From contig NZ_MNBL01000108.1 in NCBI RefSeq assembly GCF_001879695.1, forward strand, positions 1-35,247: 35,247 nucleotides of DNA, in the 5' to 3' direction. The notes under the pieces are model-generated. The model was not told where the DNA came from and ran no database searches. It saw only the letters and a program-made list of their open reading frames with translations. Numbering within the stretch: position 1 is the first letter of the stretch; each line of letters starts with the position of its first letter. Made by a program: the position numbers and the translations under genes. Below are positions 6,657 to 14,811 of the stretch, piece after piece. Origin of the DNA: Nioella sediminis. GTDB taxonomy: Bacteria; Pseudomonadota; Alphaproteobacteria; Rhodobacterales; Rhodobacteraceae.

Positions 6657-8537
6657 ATGCTGAGCCTGGTCAAATCCCTGACGCGAAATCAGAAAAGAAA
6701 CGTCCTTCTGATCCTCGACCTTTGCCTGGTCCCGCTTGCGCTTGTTTTTACCTTTGCGGTTCAGGCGGATCCGCGCACGCCTCTGGAAACCCTGTCGCTG
6801 CTTCTTCCCGTGCTGCCGTATCTGCTGGCTGTCGCGGCTGGCGTTGCCATCGCCCTGGGCATTCCGCAGATCCAGCTCAATGCCTATGAAGGGCGGGCTC
6901 TGGCGAAGACGGCTGTTTTCGCCGCTTATCTCGGGGCAAGTCTGGCGGGATTGGGGTGGCTTTTCCAATTGAGTATTCCGATTGGGAACAGCATCGTCTT
7001 CGCAATCTGCTTCTTCATGTTCTCGGCGGTCAGTCGTGTTGTCATGTACCAGGTCGTGGTTGCGATCTACCGGCGTGAAATTCCGCGATGCAGGGTGTTG
7101 ATCTACGGGGCAGGCACCACGGGCACCCAGTTGGCCACAGCCCTGAGAACTCATGAGGGGATCGACCCGGTTGCGTTCGTGGATGACAATACCGCCCTGC
7201 AGGGCGTTCTGATCGCCGGTCTGCCGGTCTACACGCCTGCCAGTATTGCGCGGATCGTTCAGGAAAAGAGCATTCGCCGGGTCCTTCTGGCGATCCCGTC
7301 TCTCAGCCAACCCAAGCAGGCACAGATTGCGCGGCGCCTGCAAAAAATGGGGCTGGAGGTGCAGACTCTCCCCTCCTTCGCGCAGCTGATCGGGGAAGAG
7401 CCGCTGGTCGAGAAGCTGACCCCGGTAAAGCCCGCCCAGTTCCTCGGCCGGGCACCCGTTGTCACCTCGCTTGGGGATGAGGGAAACAGCTATTCCGGCC
7501 GCACGGTCCTGATCTCCGGCGCAGGCGGTTCTATCGGGGCAGAGCTGTCGCGTCAGGTCCTGGCCTGCCGTCCCAAGAAGCTCATCCTGTATGAATTGAG
7601 CGAATATGCCCTGTTCAATATCGACATGGAACTGCGTCCTATGGCCGAGGAATCGGGTGTGGAGCTGGTCTCTGTCCTGGGCTCGGTAGCGGACGCGCGG
7701 CAGGTTCGGTTGGTTCTGGACGAATACCATGTGCAGATCGTCGTGCACGCAGCCGCCTACAAACATGTTTCCCTGGTCGAGGCGAACCCCCTGTCGGGAT
7801 TGTCCAACAACGTTCTGGGGACCCAAACCCTCGCAAGAGAGGCCGAGTCCGCCGGCGTAGAACGTTTCGTGCTCGTGTCGTCGGACAAGGCCGTGCGCCC
7901 GTCCTCCGTAATGGGCGCCTCGAAACGGCTGGCGGAACTGGTTGTGCAGGATCTGGCCATTCGCACCACTGGGACGGTTTTCTCGATCGTCCGGTTCGGC
8001 AATGTGCTCGGATCCTCTGGCTCCGTCGTGCCGATCTTTCAGGAGCAGATCAGCCGCGGCGGACCGGTCACCGTGACCCACAAGGACGTTCGCCGTTATT
8101 TCATGACGGTCCGCGAAGCCGTGCATCTGGTCCTGCGCGCCGGGGCCATGGCCTCTGGCGGCGAGGTATTCGTTCTGGACATGGGCGAAGAGGTATCCAT
8201 TGAACGGCTTGCCCGACAGGTCATCGAGAGTTCCGGATACACCGTGCGGGACGAAAACAACCCAGACGGGGATATCGAGATTTCCTTCATCGGGCTGCGT
8301 CAGGGTGAGAAGCTCCGCGAGGAGTTGACGCTTAGCAAGGATCGGCTGACCACGGCTCACCCCAAGATCTTTGCTGCCCGAGAACAGGCCTTGTCCGAGA
8401 TCGAGGTGGCATCGGCCTTGCGCAGCTTGCGCGAGGCGATTTCCGGCGGCGATAAGGCAGCTGCATTTGCGGTGCTCGATCGTTGGATCGAGGGCCGCGA
8501 CCAACAGAATGCAGCGACCCTTCATGGTGGCAATTAA
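6657..8537 (+). CDS. WbpM/CapD-type UDP-HexNAc 4,6-dehydratase
   Basis: 626-residue membrane-anchored nucleotide-sugar dehydratase. Four hydrophobic segments (about residues 17-35, 48-68, 80-100, 108-128) precede an N-terminal Rossmann-like domain (G-A-G-T-T-G-T near 152). The catalytic SDR domain follows (G-A-G-G-S-I-G near 289, A-A-A-Y-K-H-V near 365). In S-S-D-K-A-V-R-P-S-S-V-M-G-A-S-K the usual catalytic Tyr is Met, the Ser-Met-Lys triad known for the long WbpM branch. The family removes water from UDP-GlcNAc, giving a 4-keto-6-deoxy intermediate for sugars such as QuiNAc or FucNAc. TAGGTAG precedes the ATG. YjbH follows after 124 bases, probably co-transcribed. The final sugar depends on partners not identified here. 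Confidence 0.92.
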   Translation: MLSLVKSLTRNQKRNVLLILDLCLVPLALVFTFAVQADPRTPLETLSLLLPVLPYLLAVAAGVAIALGIPQIQLNAYEGRALAKTAVFAAYLGASLAGLGWLFQLSIPIGNSIVFAICFFMFSAVSRVVMYQVVVAIYRREIPRCRVLIYGAGTTGTQLATALRTHEGIDPVAFVDDNTALQGVLIAGLPVYTPASIARIVQEKSIRRVLLAIPSLSQPKQAQIARRLQKMGLEVQTLPSFAQLIGEEPLVEKLTPVKPAQFLGRAPVVTSLGDEGNSYSGRTVLISGAGGSIGAELSRQVLACRPKKLILYELSEYALFNIDMELRPMAEESGVELVSVLGSVADARQVRLVLDEYHVQIVVHAAAYKHVSLVEANPLSGLSNNVLGTQTLAREAESAGVERFVLVSSDKAVRPSSVMGASKRLAELVVQDLAIRTTGTVFSIVRFGNVLGSSGSVVPIFQEQISRGGPVTVTHKDVRRYFMTVREAVHLVLRAGAMASGGEVFVLDMGEEVSIERLARQVIESSGYTVRDENNPDGDIEISFIGLRQGEKLREELTLSKDRLTTAHPKIFAAREQALSEIEVASALRSLREAISGGDKAAAFAVLDRWIEGRDQQNAATLHGGN

Positions 8538-8661
8538 GCTTTGATCGAGGTCTGTCACCCGAAAGACGCGCTTCGGGCAAAAGCGTCCGAAGCGGCAGAG
8601 GCGCAAGCTTGATCATGCCCCGGCGCGCGTGGTCTAAGAACCTCAAAGCAGGAGAACGGGT

Positions 8662-10824
8662 GTGCGCGGATTTCTAGATTTCGGGGGTATTGCAAAACCT
8701 GCCATTGCAGCCGTCACGGTGCTCCTTGGCGGTCTCTTCGGCTCTGTTGCGCAGGCCGATATCATCGGCACCCCTGTGTCAGGCCCGCGCCCCACGCTCA
8801 ACTTCTATGGCACCGCTGGCCTGATCGACATGCCATCGGCCGAGGTCATGCCGGACGGCGAATTCTCGACCACGATCTCGCATTTCGGCGGCATCACCCG
8901 CAATACGCTGAGCTTTCAGATATCGCCCAGACTGTCAGGATCGTTCCGTTACTCCGCGACTGAGGGGCTGAACCTTGCCGGGTTCGAAACCTATTTCGAC
9001 CGCAGTTTCGACCTGCGCTACCAGCTATTGCAGCAGCAGGAGGGCGGCTGGTGGCCTTCTGTCGCCATCGGTTTGCAGGATTTCGTGGGCACCGGGATCT
9101 ACGCGGGCGAATACATTGTCGCCAGCCGGTCATTCGGGGATACGCTTACCGTGACCGGCGGTGTTGGTTGGGGTCGTTTGGGCAGCTACAATTCCTTCGG
9201 CGCACCATTCAGCAATGTGCGGCCGAGCTTTGTGCCCGGCGATACCGGCGGCGAAATCTCATACGATCAGTGGTTTCGGGGGCAGGCGGCTTTCTTTGGT
9301 GGCATCGAATGGCAACCGACAGACCGGCTTGGGGTGATCGTCGAGTATTCCTCGGACGCCTACCGGACCGAAACCGCACAGGGCGTGTTCGAACGCCGGT
9401 CACCGTGGAACTTTGGTATCGAGTACCAGGTAAACCGCTCGCTTCGATTGGGGGCCTACTATCTCTATGGGTCCGAAGTCGGTGTGAACCTCGCTTTCAG
9501 CTTCAATCCAAGCCGTCCCGTTACGCCAGTCAGCAATCGCCCGGTTCCCGGCCCGTTGGCCATCCGTCCCGATCCGGCTGAAAACCCTGACCTTTGGACC
9601 GCGGACTGGGTAGAGAACCCGCGTGCGCGCCCTGCGCTCGGGGAACGGCTTAGGGAAGCGCTCGAAGCCGAGGGGCAGGACCTTATCGCATATGATCTGG
9701 GGGCCTATGAGGCAGAGATCCGGATCGAGAATACCCGCTACACCGCTGTTGCGCAGGCGCTTGGCCGTTCCGCGCGGGTGATGGCGGAAATCCTGCCACC
9801 TTCGGTCGAAACCTTCCATATCACCCTGCTGGACGAAGGTCTGGCCGTCTCTACCCTGACATTGCGCCGGTCGGATATGGAGGCGCTGGAGCAGGAACCG
9901 AATGCAATCGAGGCGCTTCAGGCGGTTGCAGGCCTGCGGGCTGCGCAGCCGACCGAGGCGGAAGACCTTGTGGATGGCATGTTCCCCCGCTTCGACTGGT
10001 CTCTGAGGCCCTACACGCGGACCAGCTACTTTGATCCTGACAATCCCATACTCATCAACCTGGGCGTGCGCCTGTCTGCGTCCTACGAGTTTCATCCCGG
10101 ATGGCGAATTGACGGCGCATTGACCCAGAGACTGGCTGGCAATCTCGATCAGGCGCGCACCTCGCCGTCTAATCTGCCGCCGGTCCGGACCAGTAGCCCG
10201 CTTTACGACCGGCAGACCGGCATTGCGGTGGAACGGCTGACCTTTTCTCATGCCCGCAGCCTCGGCAATGATCTCTATGGCCGTGTGACCGTTGGGTATC
10301 TGGAGCGGATGTATGGCGGCCTGTCAGCCGAACTGCTGTGGCGCCCGGTCAACAGTCGCCTCGCGCTTGGGGCCGAGATCAACTATGCCCGACAGCGTGA
10401 CTACGATATGGGGCTGGGTTTCAGGGATTACGGCGTCGTGACCGGGCATGTTTCGGCCTATTACGACATGGCCAATGGCTATCACGTCCAGATCGATGCC
10501 GGTCGCTACCTTGCCGGGGACTGGGGTGCCACATTGTCCATCGACCGGGAGTTCCGCAATGGCTGGCGCGTTGGTGCCTTCATGACCCTGACCGATGTGT
10601 CGACCGAGGATTTCGGCGAAGGCAGCTTCGACAAGGGCATCCGCTTCTCGATACCTGTGACCTGGTTCACCGGGCAGCCGAGCCGTCAGTCCGTCGGCAC
10701 CACGATCCGGCCTATCACCAGGGATGGCGGGGCGCGGCTTGGCGTGCCTGACCGTCTTTATGAACGGGTCCGGGATGGGCACCTAGGTAATATCGACGAT
10801 CAATGGGCGCAGGTGTGGCGATGA
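8662..10824 (+). CDS. yjbH: YjbH-family exopolysaccharide envelope protein
   Basis: 720 residues with an N-terminal signal peptide (hydrophobic 11-31, cleavage near A-Q-A). The mature start N-F-Y-G-T-A-G-L-I-D-M-P-S-A is the hallmark of the YjbH/DUF940 family, followed by many amphipathic strands and repeated aromatic-Gly motifs consistent with an outer-membrane beta barrel. A more globular middle (about 320-440) interrupts it. In E. coli YjbH belongs to the yjbEFGH exopolysaccharide operon. The GTG start is chosen because AGGAGA lies about 6 bases upstream and no better ATG is near. Its stop overlaps the ATG of the YjbF-like gene by 4 bases, implying translational coupling. Confidence 0.88.
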   Translation: MRGFLDFGGIAKPAIAAVTVLLGGLFGSVAQADIIGTPVSGPRPTLNFYGTAGLIDMPSAEVMPDGEFSTTISHFGGITRNTLSFQISPRLSGSFRYSATEGLNLAGFETYFDRSFDLRYQLLQQQEGGWWPSVAIGLQDFVGTGIYAGEYIVASRSFGDTLTVTGGVGWGRLGSYNSFGAPFSNVRPSFVPGDTGGEISYDQWFRGQAAFFGGIEWQPTDRLGVIVEYSSDAYRTETAQGVFERRSPWNFGIEYQVNRSLRLGAYYLYGSEVGVNLAFSFNPSRPVTPVSNRPVPGPLAIRPDPAENPDLWTADWVENPRARPALGERLREALEAEGQDLIAYDLGAYEAEIRIENTRYTAVAQALGRSARVMAEILPPSVETFHITLLDEGLAVSTLTLRRSDMEALEQEPNAIEALQAVAGLRAAQPTEAEDLVDGMFPRFDWSLRPYTRTSYFDPDNPILINLGVRLSASYEFHPGWRIDGALTQRLAGNLDQARTSPSNLPPVRTSSPLYDRQTGIAVERLTFSHARSLGNDLYGRVTVGYLERMYGGLSAELLWRPVNSRLALGAEINYARQRDYDMGLGFRDYGVVTGHVSAYYDMANGYHVQIDAGRYLAGDWGATLSIDREFRNGWRVGAFMTLTDVSTEDFGEGSFDKGIRFSIPVTWFTGQPSRQSVGTTIRPITRDGGARLGVPDRLYERVRDGHLGNIDDQWAQVWR

Positions 10825-11489
10825 AGCGAGTTCTGGCACTCATGGCGCTCTTGGCACTTGCGGGATGCGGGCAGGACGCGGCGAACAGCCCGTATGCGGC
10901 CGCGTTCGAGCAGATCCGCGGCGGCTTGTTCAACCGTGGCGATGCGCCATCGCAGTTTACGGCAACACGCGCCTCGTTGGCCGAGGCGGGCATCACGGCC
11001 CCTGTGCTTGTTGTCCGTATGCCGGATGCGGGTATTTCGGTGGGTTTGCTGGAATACGGCACGAACCGCGATGTTACCATCTGGCGCAGCCTCGATGGCA
11101 ACACTGTCAGCACCGCCGCTGGCCTGTTGCGGAATACGCGGGGATTCGGCACCGATCTGCACAGCCTGGAGACCGAGGCGCTGCACCGCGCCCTGTCACA
11201 GGGGCAGCCGGCAGAGTATTCCCGCCTGTTCCGGGCGCTTGACGGCGAGGGGCAGCTTCACGCGATTCGTCTGTATTGCTCGCTCACTCCCGAAGGCAGC
11301 GAAACGGTCGACATCCTTGGTCGCAGCTACGCCACCCGCCGGTTCAGCGAGACATGTCATGCGGATGGGCGTGACACACCGGTTTTCGTGAACACCTATT
11401 GGCAAGGAAGCGACGGTGATTTGTGGCAATCGCGTCAATGGGCTGGTCCGGAATTGGGCTATGCCAATCTGGAACGCGTGATAAACTAG
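10821..11489 (+). CDS. yjbF: YjbF/GfcB-like lipoprotein
   Basis: 222 residues, starting at the ATG embedded in the YjbH stop (ATGA). A lipoprotein signal ends in L-A-L-A-G-C, so the mature protein is lipid-anchored, probably in the outer membrane. Its position directly after YjbH, its size, and motifs such as L-E-Y-G-T-N-R-D-V-x-x-W and R-x-F-x-E-x-C near the C-terminus match the group 4 capsule lipoprotein family (YjbF/GfcB). The biochemical role of the family is not established; mutants affect exopolysaccharide output. An in-frame start 18 bases earlier exists but would put residues ahead of the lipoprotein signal. Confidence 0.82.
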   Translation: MKRVLALMALLALAGCGQDAANSPYAAAFEQIRGGLFNRGDAPSQFTATRASLAEAGITAPVLVVRMPDAGISVGLLEYGTNRDVTIWRSLDGNTVSTAAGLLRNTRGFGTDLHSLETEALHRALSQGQPAEYSRLFRALDGEGQLHAIRLYCSLTPEGSETVDILGRSYATRRFSETCHADGRDTPVFVNTYWQGSDGDLWQSRQWAGPELGYANLERVIN

Positions 11490-11587
11490 CATCTATCGCA
11501 AAAATCAGCCGAGACGCGCTTGCGCGGATTGAATCACGACAGCCATCGTGTTAGCTGAAGACAAGTAGTGTATTGGAGACTGACCCG

Positions 11588-11914
11588 ATGAAAATCTCGA
11601 AAACCATTTTTGCAGCTACGGCCGTTTCCGCATTCTGCGTGACCGCCGCAAGCGCTCTTACCGTGGACCAGTGTGAACAGCTCGGCGGCAATGTCGATCT
11701 GGTAGAAGCTGAGTGCGAACTGACCGCAGCTCAGGAAGACGAAGCGCGCGCATTGGGCTGGCTGCCCGGTGGTAGTGCTGCTGCGACTGCAACTGCAACC
11801 GGTCTTGGCACCGTCGCAGGCAGCGGTGGCCTTCTTGCTGCCGGTGGCGGCCTGATCCTGACCGCGGTCCTGATCGGCGATGGTTCCTCTTCGACCACGA
11901 CCTCTGGCAGCTGA
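11588..11914 (+). CDS. YjbE-like small secreted protein
   Basis: 108 residues. A signal peptide (cleavage near A-S-A) is followed by a short acidic stretch with two cysteines (D-Q-C-E-Q and A-E-C-E-L), then an Ala/Thr/Gly-rich segment, a hydrophobic stretch (about 80-98) and the tail G-D-G-S-S-S-T-T-T-S-G-S. That closing pattern of hydrophobic segment, G-D-G and Ser/Thr tail resembles E. coli YjbE. Start: GGAG 9 bases before this ATG; a TTG 15 bases upstream is in frame but would lie on the ribosome site. It follows YjbF after 98 bases, so the order is H-F-E, reversed from E. coli, with no YjbG. A terminator closes the unit. Assignment rests on composition and context, not a strong domain match. 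Confidence 0.65.
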   Translation: MKISKTIFAATAVSAFCVTAASALTVDQCEQLGGNVDLVEAECELTAAQEDEARALGWLPGGSAAATATATGLGTVAGSGGLLAAGGGLILTAVLIGDGSSSTTTSGS

Positions 11915-11939
11915 TCCGTTCGCCAGACGAAAAGAATTC

Positions 11940-11968
11940 GGGCGGCTCCTTTGGGCCGCCCTTTTCTT
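11940..11968 (+). terminator. Terminator closing the yjb-like unit
   Basis: 7-bp GC stem GGGCGGC / GCCGCCC with an 8-base loop, followed by TTTTCTTT. It lies 26 bases after the YjbE-like stop and separates this unit from the convergent hydrolase gene. Confidence 0.88.
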
Positions 11969-12056
11969 TGTAAGCGCGTTCGCCGTCGTATCGCGATCAG
12001 GGCAATGACGCGCGTGCTGCGCGGCCGGATCATCGGACGGCCTGCCGGGGGGCGAC

Positions 12057-12779
12057 CTAGCCAGACTGACCGTCCGATCCCATGAACTCGTGGATCAGTT
12101 CGGAAACAGACGGGCTGTGTGCGGGCAGGTTGAAGAACCCATGCCCAACATTCGGATATCCCACGAAGCTGCAACGATCCGGCGGCCACAAGGCGCAGAA
12201 AGCCTTTGAGGTGGCGATCGGAACAACACTGTCGTCACTGCCGTGAACCGTCAGGCAGCGCAGGCTGTTCATCCGGTGCCAGCCTTTCCATCGCTGCATC
12301 GGAGATATGTCCGGAAGGCCTTCGGGCGGGATAACGCGATTGCAGAAGCCACCCTTCCCAGTATCCGCCACCGGATTAAGCAGAATAAGGCCGCTTACCC
12401 GGTTGGGCGCAGCAAACACCGCATCCAGCGCCAGAAGGCCACCAAACGACGCGCCCATGACGAACAGCCTCGACTCGGGCGGCGCTTTTCGGCGGCTCCA
12501 GTTCAGTGCATGGCTGGCATCGGCCAGCATCTGTTTCAGCGTTGCCCTGTTCCGGTTCAGCGTTCGGTATTCGGCAGCGATAATGGTCAGTTCCGGGTGA
12601 TCCCTTGCAAGCTCCGTGCAGAAGGGGACCAGCATCTCCGGTCGTCCATCCACGCCACCGCCGCCGTGAAAGGCGAGGATCCGGGCCTTTTCCCTTACGC
12701 TTGCCGGGCGCACCAACGCGGATTGGCGCCAGCGAATTCTGGTTGAGGAGAAATGCAGCGGATTCGTCCCTTGCTTCAC
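12057..12779 (-). CDS. Alpha/beta hydrolase (esterase-like)
   Basis: 240 residues with the HGGGG oxyanion-hole motif at 38-42, the nucleophile elbow G-A-S-F-G-G (Ser111), an acidic residue in G-S-D-D-S-V-V-P (Asp182/183) and His213 in V-G-H-G-F. This is a full catalytic triad in the right order. No signal peptide is seen, so it acts in the cytoplasm. Its ATG overlaps the stop of the KpsT-like gene by 4 bases, so it is the last gene of the kpsE-kpsT-hydrolase operon. Removing acyl groups from glycan precursors or carrier intermediates is a reasonable inference given the O-acetyltransferase nearby. The substrate cannot be read from sequence; carboxylesterase or acyl-transfer activity is equally possible. 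Confidence 0.8.
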   Translation of the reverse strand: MKQGTNPLHFSSTRIRWRQSALVRPASVREKARILAFHGGGGVDGRPEMLVPFCTELARDHPELTIIAAEYRTLNRNRATLKQMLADASHALNWSRRKAPPESRLFVMGASFGGLLALDAVFAAPNRVSGLILLNPVADTGKGGFCNRVIPPEGLPDISPMQRWKGWHRMNSLRCLTVHGSDDSVVPIATSKAFCALWPPDRCSFVGYPNVGHGFFNLPAHSPSVSELIHEFMGSDGQSG

Positions 12780-13435
12780 GAGCCCATCATGTTGCGGTTG
12801 TGATGTTCGATGGCTTCATCAAGGTCTTCGTAATAGATGGCGCGCCCCCCTTCCAGAACCACACCGACGTCGCACATATCGCGTAGTTGCTCTGTATTGT
12901 GGCTCACCATGAACGCGCCGGCTGTTTCCATGCGCTCCAGGAACAATCTTTGGCTTTTCTCACGGAAAGCCATGTCACCCACCGAGGTCACTTCGTCCAC
13001 CAGATAGGTGTCGAACGGAATTCCCATGGATACCCCGAAAGACAGGCGAGATCGCATGCCCGAAGAATAGGATCTGAACGGCAGGTAGTAGTGCTGCCCA
13101 AGTTCGGCGAATTCTTCGACAAAAGCAGCGAGCTCTTCCGTGTCGACCCCGTAGACACGGGCAATGAACTTGGTGTTTTGGAAGCCCGTCAGATCCGGGT
13201 GGAACGATCCCGCAAAGCCGACCGGCCACGAGATCGAGCCGCTGGACCTGATTTCGCCTGACGTTGGATCCATAGCGCCCGAGATCAGCTGCAGAAGTGT
13301 CGACTTCCCAGCCCCGTTGCGCCCCAGAAGAGCCACCGAACTGTTGGTTGGCAGGGCAATGTTCAGGTTGTCGATCACGACCCTGCGCCGCCCGTTCAGG
13401 ACGAACTCTTTTCGCAGGTTTCGAAACTCGATCAT
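12776..13435 (-). CDS. kpsT: KpsT-like polysaccharide ABC exporter ATPase
   Basis: 219 residues. Walker A G-R-N-G-A-G-K-S-T at 38-46, signature Y-S-S-G-M-R-S-R-L near 125, Walker B Y-L-V-D-E-V near 145 and switch His in V-S-H-N. Both the length and the S-S-G-M variant of the signature are typical of capsule exporters (KpsT/CtrD/BexA). It lacks the C-terminal carbohydrate-binding domain of O-antigen Wzt proteins, so export should not depend on recognising a capped glycan end. It would energise the KpsM-like permease encoded divergently at 14812. It starts 13 bases after the kpsE-like stop and overlaps the hydrolase start. Confidence 0.92.
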   Translation of the reverse strand: MIEFRNLRKEFVLNGRRRVVIDNLNIALPTNSSVALLGRNGAGKSTLLQLISGAMDPTSGEIRSSGSISWPVGFAGSFHPDLTGFQNTKFIARVYGVDTEELAAFVEEFAELGQHYYLPFRSYSSGMRSRLSFGVSMGIPFDTYLVDEVTSVGDMAFREKSQRLFLERMETAGAFMVSHNTEQLRDMCDVGVVLEGGRAIYYEDLDEAIEHHNRNMMGS

Positions 13436-13448
13436 CTTTTCGGTCTCG

Positions 13449-14720
13449 TCACCGTCTGTCTCTCAGGCTGTATGCCACGAGAATTACCACGGTCCAGATC
13501 AGGAAGGCAAAGATGGAGATCGTGATCAGCTTTACCGGTCGATCCGGAAAGCCGGAGCTTTCCGCCAAGGACGGTCGCACATGGGCCGCAAGGTAGCGGC
13601 TCTGCCGTCGAGCCTCGTTCCGGGCACCATCGAAGGCCGCGAGGGCGGTGGTGTAGGCCTGCTCGGCAAACTCGCGGTCGACCTGCAGGCGCTCGTATTC
13701 GCCGACGAGATCGGCAAAGGCCACACCCCCCGCCCCACTTGTGCCAAGGACAGCGCGCTCTGCTTCGATGCGGTTCTCGATAACCGTGATACGGCGCTCT
13801 GCCTGGGTAATCCTCGGGTCATCGTCCCGCGTGGTTGTGTCCCGAAGAATATCAAGCTCGATCAGCGCTTCGGCCAGTTGCGCCTGCAGGTTTGTCACCA
13901 GACCCATCTGGCCAGCCGTGTCAGCCGTCGGATCAACCGTCTGGTTTTCGTTGCGCCATTCAGCGAGGGCGATCCGTGCGCGGGCGAGGCGCTCCTCTGC
14001 CTGATCCAGCTCGTCTCGGGCGTAGCTGATCGCATCCTCTCGGGCGATGGCCGAGAGCTGGTTGATCATGGCGCTGCTCTCTTCGAAAATCAGCTGAGCA
14101 ATCGACCGTGCGTCCTGGGGTGTGAAGGCCAGAACTTCAAGGTCGATCAGGCCGGTGCCGCTGGCATAATAGATGCGCACCTGGCGGTCCCAATGATCAA
14201 GCAGGTCCTCGATCGTGCCCGGCGCGTGGTAGGCGAAAACCGGATCGTCGGCAGGGTCCACGCGCGACCAGATCGACCGGAGATCGAGTTCCGTGTCGAT
14301 TCTTTCGACAAGCTCCTGACTTTGCAGGAATTCATAGAGGATATCCGTATCGGAAGAGCTTGACCCGGACAGGTTCGTGATGCCGCCCAAAAGCTCGATT
14401 GCAGAACTGGAATCCTCGGTGCGCACCGAAAAGCCGACACGGGAAATATACTGGTCAGCAGCGCGGAACCACAGGTAGTAGGCCGAGATTGCCGTCGGCA
14501 GAATGACCATGATCAGCAGGGAAAACACAAGTCCCCAATGACGTGACCTCCATTTTGCGGTTGCTGCAACCGGTGTTGCTGCACGCTTGGGGCCAGTCTG
14601 ATTTTCGCCAGGAGCCTCCTTTTTCGCCGCAGGGTTTGTCGCGGCCTGAGGAGACGCGGCGGCCAATGGCGTTACCGGCTTTTCGCCTTTTGCGTTCTCA
14701 GACATTTGAGGATTGGCCAT
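13449..14720 (-). CDS. kpsE: KpsE/CtrB-like polysaccharide copolymerase
   Basis: 423 residues. A Pro/Ala/Lys-rich cytoplasmic N-terminus (1-60), one membrane helix near 66-88, a long periplasmic region rich in heptad-like Glu/Arg/Leu (about 230-370, coiled coil), and a second helix near 398-417 ending in R-D-R-R. This is the topology of inner-membrane export proteins (PCP family) that bridge the ABC transporter to an outer-membrane OPX protein. No cytosolic kinase domain is attached. An internal ATG six codons in is possible; neither start has a strong ribosome site. The ATG at 14720 lies back to back with the plus-strand leader of the permease gene. Confidence 0.88.
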   Translation of the reverse strand: MANPQMSENAKGEKPVTPLAAASPQAATNPAAKKEAPGENQTGPKRAATPVAATAKWRSRHWGLVFSLLIMVILPTAISAYYLWFRAADQYISRVGFSVRTEDSSSAIELLGGITNLSGSSSSDTDILYEFLQSQELVERIDTELDLRSIWSRVDPADDPVFAYHAPGTIEDLLDHWDRQVRIYYASGTGLIDLEVLAFTPQDARSIAQLIFEESSAMINQLSAIAREDAISYARDELDQAEERLARARIALAEWRNENQTVDPTADTAGQMGLVTNLQAQLAEALIELDILRDTTTRDDDPRITQAERRITVIENRIEAERAVLGTSGAGGVAFADLVGEYERLQVDREFAEQAYTTALAAFDGARNEARRQSRYLAAHVRPSLAESSGFPDRPVKLITISIFAFLIWTVVILVAYSLRDRR

Positions 14721-14737
14721 GAACAGGAAGACCTTGC

Positions 14738-14767
14738 AAGGAGGAGATTACTATGACTTCTTGCTAA
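14738..14767 (+). promoter_or_regulatory. Consensus Shine-Dalgarno serving a 4-codon frame
   Basis: AAGGAGG at 14738-14744 is a perfect anti-16S match. Eight bases later an ATG (14753) opens a frame M-T-S-C that stops at TAA (14765-14767). The frame is out of phase with the permease gene that follows. It is the strongest ribosome site I noticed around this locus, yet it serves almost nothing. A leader peptide controlling the permease start by coupling is one reading. Other readings are an unrecognised start of the permease through a frameshift, or chance. Confidence 0.4.
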
Positions 14768-14811
14768 CCAATGACAGCAGCTTTTTCCAGCATCCATTCC
14801 ACGGGCTTCAT

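Noticed and set aside
6573-8606. A 677-codon open frame on the minus strand opposite the WbpM-type gene
   Set aside because: It mirrors the plus-strand gene, has odd His/Arg/Gln-rich composition and no recognisable domain. The plus-strand product has all catalytic motifs.
13164-14363. A 399-codon plus-strand frame across kpsT and kpsE
   Set aside because: It crosses two clear minus-strand genes and shows no domain, signal or ribosome site.
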